Part shown: in pieces, positions 16,885 through 24,756 of the stretch
How the letters are laid out: every line of letters starts with the position of its first letter
Numbering within the stretch: position 1 is the stretch's first letter
Assembly (NCBI GenBank): GCA_963714145.1
Contig: OY970235.1
Location: forward strand, 8,246,001 to 8,310,000
Direction: 5' to 3'
Source: JBBWZH01 sp035544115
Lineage (GTDB): Bacteria; Actinomycetota; Actinomycetes; Mycobacteriales; CADCTP01
Length of the DNA stretch: 64,000 nucleotides
Position numbers and translations under genes: made by a program
The notes under the pieces: generated by a model
Told to the model about the DNA's origin: nothing
What the model saw: only the letters and a program-made list of their open reading frames with translations
Databases searched by the model: none

Positions 16885-18449
16885 ACCCTGGGGTGGCAGC
16901 CGGGATGCTGCCGCAGCCCGACCCGGCCCCGCCCGGTCCGGCGGTGGTGACCAGCCGGGCGCCGAACTGGGAAGCGGCCGAGCGGGTGCGGTGGGTGCGT
17001 GGGCTACAGCCGCTGCAGCGGCGGCTGCTGACAGAGCTGGCCTGGGAATCCCACCCACACACCGGCCTGGTGTCCCCCGGCGACGAGGCGCTGCTGGCCG
17101 CCCGGCTGGAGTCGCATGTCACCTCGATGCGCAACGCCCTGCGTGGGCTGATCGACGCCGGGCACGTGCAGCGGGTCCGGCGCGGAGCCCGCGGCCGCCC
17201 GGCGGTGTACCGGGTGACACCCCGGCTGCCGGCCGACGCGCTATCGCCGCGAGCCGCGCCCGCGGCGACCGCCCTCGCGGGTGACCGCAGTAGCGCCGGC
17301 ATCGGCCGGCGCCGAAGCGCGCGGGTGACCGAGTACCGGCAGTCCCCACTGATGGCCGCCGTCACCGGGACTGGCGAGGCGGCCGAGGATGCCTCGCCTC
17401 ACGCCGCGTCCCCGCGGCCGCCGGTTGCCTCGCCGGCCGCCGAGGCAACAGCGCCGTTTGCCGTTGGTGGCGGGGGCAACGCCTCGCCGGCAGGCGGAGC
17501 GACAGGACCGCGCCGGGGCAACGCCGCGCTCGTCGGGGAGGCAACACCCGGGTTGTCCGGCACTGCCTCGCCCGCCGGCGAGGTGTCGCCCGGCCGGGCG
17601 GCGGCCCTGTCGCCGGTGCAGGAGGCATTGCCTCCGGCAGCCGCCGACAAGGGCGAGGTGTCGCCGCTGAATGCCTCACCGGCAGGCGAGGCACCCCCCA
17701 ATTGGGCTGGGTTGGATGTTGGCTTTGGCCCCCAACCCCCACCATCACCGCCGGAGCCGGCCACGCCCGCCACGACAGCGGGGGTCGCCGGGGAGTTGGT
17801 CGACGCGGCGATCGCGGCGCTGCCGGCCGCGCACCGGCCCGCGATCACGCCCAGGTCCCGGCAGACGCTGGCCGCGGCGGCGGTCGCGCTGACCGGCCGG
17901 TGGTCGCCTGCCGAGCTGCAGCAGCAGCTTGCCGGGGACCTGCCCGCCACGATCACCAACCCCGGCGGGCTACTGCGCCACAAACTGCAGGCCCTGGCCG
18001 GCCAGCCGGGACCGGCGCAGCGATCCCGGCGAGAACGCGCCACCCATGCCGCCGCACGCGCGCAGGCCGACCGGCAGCAGCGCCAGCAGGCACGGACCGG
18101 TCAGCAGCAGCGGGACCGGGCCGCCGCGGTCTACCGGGCACACCCGGACCTGCTCGCCGGCGTGGCGGCGGAATTCCTCGGCCGGCCCGGGCTGCGGGCC
18201 GCGCCCGCGCTGGCGCTGTTGGGCACGGCTGTGTGCCGGGTCGACCAGCTGTGCGCCGGCCTGGACCCGGCCGCCGCTCTACGGACGGCCCTGGCCGGCG
18301 TGCCGGTGCCTGGGCTGCTGCTGCGAGCCGCGGCCGAGCACGCTGCGGCCGGACTACCTGACCAGGTCCGAGCCGTCCATGCCGCAGCCCACGCGACGAG
18401 CACCGGCAGCGTTCCTGGCGACGGTGAGCCGCCGAAGCGACGAGGCTGA
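16881..18449 (+). CDS. winged-helix replication-type protein of the element
   Basis: A 522-residue protein coupled to the helicase gene (GTGA overlap at 16881). Residues 30 to 110 look like a winged helix-turn-helix: LLTELAWESHPHTGLVSPGDEALLAARLESHVTSMRNALRGLIDAGHVQRV. The middle (about 140-290) is a Pro/Ala/Gly-rich linker with repeated ASPAGEA-type peptides. The C-terminal third is helical and Ala/Gln/Arg-rich. No catalytic motif is seen. Its place next to a DnaB-like gene suggests a replication or partition role, but this is inference. Confidence 0.7.
   Translation: MNPGVAAGMLPQPDPAPPGPAVVTSRAPNWEAAERVRWVRGLQPLQRRLLTELAWESHPHTGLVSPGDEALLAARLESHVTSMRNALRGLIDAGHVQRVRRGARGRPAVYRVTPRLPADALSPRAAPAATALAGDRSSAGIGRRRSARVTEYRQSPLMAAVTGTGEAAEDASPHAASPRPPVASPAAEATAPFAVGGGGNASPAGGATGPRRGNAALVGEATPGLSGTASPAGEVSPGRAAALSPVQEALPPAAADKGEVSPLNASPAGEAPPNWAGLDVGFGPQPPPSPPEPATPATTAGVAGELVDAAIAALPAAHRPAITPRSRQTLAAAAVALTGRWSPAELQQQLAGDLPATITNPGGLLRHKLQALAGQPGPAQRSRRERATHAAARAQADRQQRQQARTGQQQRDRAAAVYRAHPDLLAGVAAEFLGRPGLRAAPALALLGTAVCRVDQLCAGLDPAAALRTALAGVPVPGLLLRAAAEHAAAGLPDQVRAVHAAAHATSTGSVPGDGEPPKRRG
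17389..17693 (+). repeat. cluster of TGCCTC/GAGGCA inverted repeats
   Basis: Nine copies of the hexamer TGCCTC or its complement GAGGCA in about 300 bp inside the winged-helix gene. Several pair as dyads: 17425-17448 (TTGCCTC/GAGGCAA, 10-base loop), 17566-17583 (CCTCGCC/GGCGAGG, 4-base loop), 17621-17635 (GGAGGCA/TGCCTCC, 1-base centre) and 17672-17693 (TGCCTC/GAGGCA, 10-base loop). The copies code for ASPAGEA-like peptides, so selection on protein cannot be excluded. Iteron-like origins inside a replication gene are known in actinomycete integrative elements. Confidence 0.6.
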
Positions 18450-18727
18450 CCGAGCCGGCGTCGCTCTGCCGGGCGGGTCAATCCCGGACACGACGTGTAG
18501 GCGGTCCGGGGCACTCGTCTCCGCCGGTGACCACCGGCTGTCAGCAGTTCCGGGAGTTCCTCGCAACTCTCCAGGCATTCGAAGAGAGCTCCAGGTGGAC
18601 CGAGTTCGACGAGCGTGACCGGTTCCGGAGTTCACCGAACCCGAGGACGGGCAGCAGTCATGACGGTCGCGGGCGTGGACCGGGCGGGCGGCCCGTGCGC
18701 CTGCAGTGGGCCGTCAGGTGCCATCCG

Positions 18728-20092
18728 TCATTGGGAGAGTCCTTGGGAGGGCCCATCCGGCTTCAGGTCATCTCGTCCCGGGCCAGGGTGGCCAGGCGTT
18801 GGGTTTGGTGGCGCCGCGGCGTTGTGCCCTGGGAGCTCTGTCCTCGTCTCTTTATGCGGCTTCCGATCGTCAGGAGGTGGGCTCACCCAGCTGGGCAGCG
18901 TTTGCGGGGGGTTGACGCGGGACGCGGTTTGGAACGTCCAGGTGGAGTGGGTGTCGAACTGCGACTGGGTGGGACCGGTGGATTCCAAGCCTTTCGTCAG
19001 CAGGTCGATGAAGCAGCGCTTCAGCAGGGACTTCGTGCTCTCGGCCGCAAGTACCGGGTTCCCGCTCATCGCGCACAGCAGGATGCTGGCGATGCGGAGG
19101 CCGAAGATCAAGTGGCCGAGGAACTCATCGCCGGGAAGCTCGATGGCCCCCTGTGCGAAGCCGCGTCCTTCGTCGACGACCGGCGCCGGCAGTTCGAGGC
19201 CAACCGCCAGCAACCATTCGATCGGTCCACCGATGACAAGCCCGTGCAGCCACTCCTGGGCATGCTCGAGGCCTGCGGCGGCGGTCTCCAGCGGATCAGT
19301 CTCCGTCTCCCAGCCGCTGGTGATCAGATCGAACGCCGGGCCTCCGACTCGGTTGGCGAAATACTCGACCAGCGCCTCCCGCAGCGGGCCTTGCTTGGCC
19401 GGTTCGGCGGCGGGATCCGGCTCCGTGAAGATCCGCAAACTCAGAAGCAACGTCGGACGTCCCGGCCCAGCGGAGACCGTGATCGGCGCGGTGACCAGTC
19501 CATGGGCGGGATCAACCAGTGCCCGGCTACCCGGAACCCACGGCAGCAGAAACTCGCGATCACCTGCGACACCGACGCTGAGCCACGCCCGGCGATCACG
19601 CCGGACCACGACCGATTTCCAGGCCTGAGCCTGGAGTAGCACGGGCGGCACGAGGTCCGGGCGGAGCGTCCCCCAGATCTCCGGTGGAATGCCAGGTGCC
19701 GGCCGCTGCCAGTTGCCGCGCAATTGCGCGTCGCGCCGGCCGGCGGCGCGGTGTTCCGGCGGCCGGCCATCATCGCTCCGCTGCGTGTTCTCGCGGGCTG
19801 ACCGCGCCATGGCGGCCCGCTCCGCTTCCTCGACCTCCTTCCGCTCGGCGCGTCGTGCGGCCAAGGCGTTTCCGCGTTCTTCGATCTCGGCCAGATCTTT
19901 GTCGCTCGGCGGCGTGTTCTCGCGGGCCGACCGCGCCATGGCGGCCTGCTCCGCTTCTTCGACCTCCCTCCGCTCGGCGTGACGGGGGGCCAGGGAAGTC
20001 CCGCGTTCTTTGGTCTCCGCCGGATCCTCATCGCTCCGCCGCGAAGGATCTCGCCGCTGTTCGTGGTGAGGTTCGGGAGGCTCAAGTTCCAT
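18728..20092 (-). CDS. hypothetical protein with tandem coiled repeats
   Basis: A 454-residue ORF with no recognised family. Residues 20-105 are two 43-residue repeats rich in Glu, Arg and Ala (for example AERREVEEAEQAAMARSARE), which look like a charged helix or coiled coil. The middle contains hydrophobic and aromatic stretches (ISVSAGPGRP-type beta segments, then EWLHGLVIGGPIEWLLAVGLEL), and the last 60 residues are Pro-rich. A longish overlapping ORF exists on the plus strand (18527-19639). The minus frame was preferred because of its repeat structure and residue mix. It lies between two genes of the element. Confidence 0.55.
   Translation of the reverse strand: MELEPPEPHHEQRRDPSRRSDEDPAETKERGTSLAPRHAERREVEEAEQAAMARSARENTPPSDKDLAEIEERGNALAARRAERKEVEEAERAAMARSARENTQRSDDGRPPEHRAAGRRDAQLRGNWQRPAPGIPPEIWGTLRPDLVPPVLLQAQAWKSVVVRRDRRAWLSVGVAGDREFLLPWVPGSRALVDPAHGLVTAPITVSAGPGRPTLLLSLRIFTEPDPAAEPAKQGPLREALVEYFANRVGGPAFDLITSGWETETDPLETAAAGLEHAQEWLHGLVIGGPIEWLLAVGLELPAPVVDEGRGFAQGAIELPGDEFLGHLIFGLRIASILLCAMSGNPVLAAESTKSLLKRCFIDLLTKGLESTGPTQSQFDTHSTWTFQTASRVNPPQTLPSWVSPPPDDRKPHKETRTELPGHNAAAPPNPTPGHPGPGRDDLKPDGPSQGLSQ
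19778..20035 (-). repeat. 129-bp tandem duplication
   Basis: Two adjacent 129-bp copies (19778-19906 and 19907-20035), very similar in the block that runs from GTGTTCTCGCGGG to CTCGGCG on the plus strand. The period is 43 codons, so both copies stay in the same frame of the minus-strand hypothetical gene. A third, truncated start of the unit (SDD) follows at the protein level. Confidence 0.88.
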
Positions 20093-20273
20093 GGGTCAGA
20101 GCGTACGAGCGTTGATACGTCGCTCCGGCGTCCGCACGCCCGCCGTACCAGCCTTGATCAGGGGCGCCGGCGATGGACACCGCGGTAGGACGCCCACATT
20201 CCGGGAACGGCCGGTAGCCCTGCCCGCATCCAACAGCCGCTACGACGGCTACCCATGAAAGGACGGAACTCGC

Positions 20274-21014
20274 GTGGCCACGTGGAGGGCGCGAATCGAG
20301 TTCGATGCCGCGGCGGATGACGAGCGGGCCGGCGCAATGGCCAGCCAGCCGGCCGGGACGGTCAGCTACGACAGGGCAGGAGGGCAGGTGGCCCTCGTAT
20401 TCGACGTGCAGGCCGCCACCCTGGACCGCGCGGTCACGCTCGCACTGCGGACCGCCCAAGCCGCCCACGCCGCGGCCGGCGTGCCCAGCCAGCCACTGGC
20501 CGCGCACGTGACCGCGGTCGCCTCCAGTCCTGCCGACCAGCGCCAGCCGCCGGTGCCGGAACTGATCGGTCCTGCCGAGGTCGCCACGATCCTCGGCGTG
20601 CCCAAGGGGCGGCTGCGGCAGGTCACCCAGCGCGCCGATTTCCCGCCGCCGGTCGCCCGGGCCAGGGGCGGGGCGATCTACGCCAGGCCGATGGTCGAGG
20701 TCTTCAACGCCGGATGGGACCGCAGCTTCGGCCCATCCAGCACCCGTCACGCTCAGATCGCCGCCGAACTGGCCCGCATCCCCCAGGGCCGGCCCAACAC
20801 CCTGCAGCAGCGGCTGCGCCTGCTCTACAACCGCGAACGCGGCTACGACCTGCGCGAGAACCCAGACAGCAGACCGTCGGACACCCTCTTCCGGCTCGTC
20901 GACATCATCCGCGCGCGGCACCCTGACTTCGACCCGGCCTACGACCGCTCCTTCTTCCCACCGCATCCCTCCCCGGCTCGGCCTGCGCTACGGCTGGTCC
21001 CGGCAACCGGCTGA
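20274..21014 (+). CDS. AlpA/excisionase-like DNA-binding protein
   Basis: A 246-residue protein. Residues 100-145 (GPAEVATILGVPKGRLRQVTQRADFPPPVARARGGAIYAR) resemble the MerR/AlpA-type helix-turn-helix used by excisionases and small regulators of mobile elements. Residues 1-90 form an unrelated domain with WRARIEFDAAADDERAG and repeated Ala-rich helices, and the C-terminal part is Arg-rich. GTG 20274 is preceded by AAAGGACGG at good spacing. Likely a regulator or recombination-directionality factor of the element; this role is inferred from the motif and context. Confidence 0.65.
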   Translation: MATWRARIEFDAAADDERAGAMASQPAGTVSYDRAGGQVALVFDVQAATLDRAVTLALRTAQAAHAAAGVPSQPLAAHVTAVASSPADQRQPPVPELIGPAEVATILGVPKGRLRQVTQRADFPPPVARARGGAIYARPMVEVFNAGWDRSFGPSSTRHAQIAAELARIPQGRPNTLQQRLRLLYNRERGYDLRENPDSRPSDTLFRLVDIIRARHPDFDPAYDRSFFPPHPSPARPALRLVPATG

Positions 21015-21532
21015 CCCCGGCGCCCCAATCGCCGGCTCGCCAGGCCCCGGACCGCACCGGCAGGATCCACGGCACGGTCGTGTCTCGCTCGCGTGAATCC
21101 ACCGTGCGGTCGCAGGCGATCGGTGGCGCCATCGTCGTCGACCAGCCCGCTGGGCAGCGCCGATCTGCGGCCCGCGGGCGTCCCCCTACGTGGTGTTGCC
21201 CCGTTGCCGCGCAGGTCAGATGTGGTGTCGCCGCGAACACCCTGGCATCGGCCAGGCAGGTTGGTCATGTCCGGGATCCGAACCGGCCGGCGTCGTCGAT
21301 GCGGCGCCGTCGCCTCGCGCCGCGGCGGTTCGCCCAGCCGATGTCCCGCTGTCGGACCCGGGCCGATCAAGCCGGTCGCCGAGCACGGCCGGCCGCCCAC
21401 TCCTGCCGCGGCGGGTGTTGCCGGCCGGCGAGCGGCGTCCTGGGGGACGGGCAACGGTCCTGGAGCAACGAAGCACCACATCCCCGTGCGGAGGGTCGAG
21501 AGCCACCTGCCCTCGGACGAGAGGAACTCCTG
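21015..21532 (+). other. 518-bp stretch without a convincing gene
   Basis: All six frames are largely open, as is common at this GC content, but no frame shows a recognisable motif or a good start site before 21533. It probably contains the promoter of the sigma-like gene that follows. No repeats were noticed. Confidence 0.5.
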
Positions 21533-22432
21533 GTGGCCTCCCCGACCGCACCCACCGACCACGCCGGACACGGCCGTCAACGGCCCGCCCGAGACCCGGA
21601 CCACCTACTCACCGCCCTGGAACGAGAATGGGCACAGCTCACAGCAGCACCGGCTACCCAGACAGCGCTGCGCCGCTGGGGCCGTCTCGAGCCGGCGCTG
21701 GCCGGCTACACCGACCTGGAACACGTCCGCGCAGCCGCCCACCGCCGCCGCGCAACGCAGCAGTCAGACGAACTGCTGGCCGCGCTGGCACGGCTGGCGG
21801 CCCGCGACGGCGGCGACGAGCCACTGGCCGCCCGGGCGCTGCTGCAACTCCTGCTGCCCGGCGCGGCCGCCTTGGCCTACCGGCTGGCACACCTGCCCCG
21901 CGCCGAGGCGATCGCCGCCGTGCTGTCCACCCTGTCGTGCCGGATCCGGACCTACCCGTGGCGCCGCCGCCCCCACCGGATCGCGGCGAACCTGCTGCTG
22001 GACACCGAAATGGAACTCCGCCGCGCCCGCGCCCGCGAACGAGCCCACGCCGAGTACAGCCTCGCCATGCTGGCCGACCGCGCCGCCGGCGCCAACCGCC
22101 GGTCGGCGTCCGACCGCCTCGACCTGATCCTCGCACTGGCCAGCCGAGCGACCGACCAACCGCTGCACCCCCAGCCCCCCACGGACCCGGCCGACATCGA
22201 CGACGACCCGCGCGAGCAGCTACTCACCCTCTTCAACTGGGCCCTGGACACCGCCGTGATCAGCCCAGACGACGTCGCCCTACTCACCGCCACCGATCTG
22301 CGACAGCACCCGGTTGCCGCACTCGCCGGCGAACACGCCATCGCCCCACGGTCACTAGCCCGCCGCCGCCAACGCGCCCTGGCCAAGCTCCGTGCCGCAC
22401 GCGCCGACTACCTGCAGACAATCGCCAGCTGA
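21533..22432 (+). CDS. sigma-70-like regulatory protein of the element
   Basis: A 299-residue, mostly helical protein. Its last 60 residues (DDVALLTATDLRQHPVAALAGEHAIAPRSLARRRQRALAKL) look like a sigma region-4 style helix-turn-helix. The central part (DLEHVRAAAHRRRATQQSDELLAALARLAARDGGDEPLAARALL) resembles proteins annotated as sigma-factor-like on actinomycete mobile elements. GTG 21533 is preceded by GAGGAA eight bases upstream; the open frame back to 21080 lacks such a site. It is the last gene before CRISPR array 1 and may control transfer genes, but that is a guess. Confidence 0.6.
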   Translation: MASPTAPTDHAGHGRQRPARDPDHLLTALEREWAQLTAAPATQTALRRWGRLEPALAGYTDLEHVRAAAHRRRATQQSDELLAALARLAARDGGDEPLAARALLQLLLPGAAALAYRLAHLPRAEAIAAVLSTLSCRIRTYPWRRRPHRIAANLLLDTEMELRRARARERAHAEYSLAMLADRAAGANRRSASDRLDLILALASRATDQPLHPQPPTDPADIDDDPREQLLTLFNWALDTAVISPDDVALLTATDLRQHPVAALAGEHAIAPRSLARRRQRALAKLRAARADYLQTIAS

Positions 22433-22712
22433 CCGCGACACACCGCGTCTCCCAAGACGGTGCACCTGCAGTGACATATGGTGGCGGAGCGACCTGCCGC
22501 TGACGGAACGTCCGGCTCGTCGATGCAGCGCGATCGAACACGATCAACGACAACGAGCCAGGCGAACCCCGAGACGCGCCTCAGCAGGCCGTCTATAAGA
22601 GAGCCCCCATGCCAGATGTCGGCCTCAGCCCGACGGCTGGCCGCGTCCTGAGCCGTCTCGCACCGCGCGACAGGGGGTATGCGTCAGCAGGCAGCTCGGC
22701 GGGCGGACGTCA

Positions 22713-24633
22713 CGGCTCACCCCACCGGCGTGGGGAGGACAGCTCGATCCTTCCAGCCGCCCAGGCTGCCGACGGCTCACCCCCACGGCCGTGGGGAGGA
22801 CATCGTCCCGAACCAGTGCTGCGTCGCGAGGTTCGGCTCACCCCCACGGGCGTGGAGAGGACGGCAGCTGCCCCGCGCTGCGGTGGTAGCGCCTGCGGCT
22901 CACCCCCACGGGCGTGGGGAGGACGCCTTTCTTGAGGAACACAAGGCCCGGCCGGACGGCTCACCCCCACGGGTGTGGGGAGGACCCGTCAACTACGGCC
23001 CGGGTGCCTGCCCAGTCCGGCTCACCTCCACGGGCGTGGCGAGGACCCAGCCACGACACGCGGCGACCAGCCCAGTCACGGCTCACCCCCACGGGCGTGG
23101 GGAGGACGCTGACCTGGACATTCAGGGTCACGCCGCCGCCGGCTCACCCCCACGGGCGGGGGAGGACTCCACGGCGAACAGTTCGACGTCCGAACTGTTC
23201 GGCTCACCCCCACGGGCGTGGGGAGGACGTCGAACCGCAGCAGCTCGTTGCCGCAGGCGAGGGCTCACCCCCACGGGCGTGGGGAGGACACAGACAGTCG
23301 GATCGGACCGGTCGGCAGCGCCGGCTCACCCCCACGGGCGTGGGGAGGACCGCGACCAGGACCAGCCTGCCCCGACCGTGCACGGCTCACCCCCACGGGC
23401 GTGGGGAGGACAGGTGGCGGGCGTCAGCGACGATCGCCTTGGCCGGCTCACCCCCACGGGCGTGGGGAGGACGCAATGACGCAGCCGCAGCAGGTCGACG
23501 CGACCGGCTCACCCCCACGGGCGTGGGGAGGACGCAGTCAGACCCGGCACGCGGCAACTCCGAGGCGGCTCACCCCCACGGGGCGTGGGGAGGACGACAT
23601 CGACGTCAACTCGCACATCGACACCAACGGCTCACCCCCACGGGCGTGGGGAGGACCTTCCGCCACCCGCGCTCGTCCTTGCGGAGAGCGGCTCACCCCC
23701 ACGGGCGTGGGGAGGACACACCGCGCTTCTCCGCGTACCAGCCGACCAGCGGCTCACCCCCACGGGCGTGGGGAGGACGCCCGGAACGGCGCCCCCAGCG
23801 GGCCGGGCATCGGCTCACCCCCACGGGCGTGGGGAGGACGTAGTTCGCGGGGGGGGATCACCGTCCCGCCCGAGGCTCACCCCCACGGGCGTGGGGAGGA
23901 CGCCCAGGACGGCGTCGAGGATGAACCGGGCGGCGGCTCACCCCCACGGGCGTGGGGAGGACGAGGTCGACGGCTTCCGGGCCGCCGGGCTCGTCGGCTC
24001 ACCCCCACGGGCGTGGGGAGGACTCCTTCTCCAGGCCGGCATACGTGAAGAGAACCGGCTCACCCCCACGGGCGTGGGGAGGACTCGGTGAGGGCCTGCA
24101 CGAGCCCGTCCAGTTCCGGCTCACCCCCACGGGCGTGGGGAGGACAAGCGGATACCGGCCGTCTCGCCGGCGTAGTCCGGCTCACCCCCACGGGCGTGGG
24201 GAGGACAGGTCCCCGACCCGCGAGTCCGCCTCCTGCGACGGCTCACCCCCACGGGCGTGGGGAGGACACGAACAGATCCCTGATGCTGCCGACGTCTTCC
24301 GGCTCACCCCCACGGGCGTGGGGAGGACACGGTTGACCGGCGGCTGGCCGGTGAGCAGGACGGCTCACCCCCACGGGCGTGGGGAGGACCCTAGCCCGCC
24401 CCCGACGCAAACGGGGGCGGGCGGCTCACCCCCACGGGCGTGGGGAGGACGACCACGGGCAGCAGCCGAAGCAGGCGTTCGACGGCTCACCCCCACGGGC
24501 GTGGGGAGGACGACGAGATCGACATCGTCAACGGGCTGATCGGCGGCTCACCCCCACGGGCGTGGGGAGGACTCCAACAGCGGTGCGTTCGCCTGGGCCG
24601 CGTTCGGCTCACCCCCACGGGCGTGGGGAGGAC
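22713..24633 (-). CRISPR. CRISPR array 1, 32 repeats, type I-E
   Basis: Thirty-two repeats of 28-29 bp with 31 spacers of mostly 32 bp. Read on the minus strand, each repeat starts GTCCTCCCC, contains the stem CCCCACG-CC-CGTGGGG and ends GTGAGCCG. Degenerate repeats cluster at the left end (22713, 22773, 22834, 22957, 23018), which marks the old trailer end. The leader is therefore at the right, next to cas3, and the array is transcribed leftward. Single-base length variants occur at 23140 (one base short) and 23566 (one base long). The last spacers to the right are the newest. Matches to known phages or plasmids cannot be judged here. Confidence 0.97.
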
Positions 24634-24654
24634 CCTTGCTGACCTGGGAGTTTA
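24634..24654 (-). promoter_or_regulatory. leader-end motif of array 1
   Basis: On the minus strand these 21 bases directly precede the first repeat of array 1 and match the 21 bases before array 2 at 17 positions (TAAAC-N-C-N-CAGGTCAG-N-AAG). Leader-repeat junction sequences guide Cas1-Cas2 spacer integration in type I-E systems. The remaining 102 bp up to cas3 must hold the array 1 promoter and the oppositely oriented cas3 promoter. Confidence 0.75.
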
Positions 24655-24756
24655 GGCGGGGGTTGGTGAGTTAGGCGGTGGCGTCGCAAGTTTGTCGTTG
24701 CCCTGTGCTGTGATGCCGTCTGGTGTCGATGTCGCAGAGTTGGGGGTCTGGACGAC

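Noticed and set aside
15103..17058. 651-codon minus-strand frame opposite the helicase gene
   Set aside because: It is His/Gln/Pro-rich with no motif, while the plus strand encodes a full DnaB-type helicase.
18527..19639. Plus-strand frames opposite the repeat-containing hypothetical gene
   Set aside because: They show no family motif and no good start; the minus frame has structured repeats and a plausible residue mix. The call is not certain.
22679..24655. Long plus-strand frames rich in SPPRAWGG and HPHGRGED
   Set aside because: These are translations of CRISPR repeats, which recur every 61 bases and stay open by chance. The same applies to frames over 33611-35250, 37703-38019 and 39055-40317.
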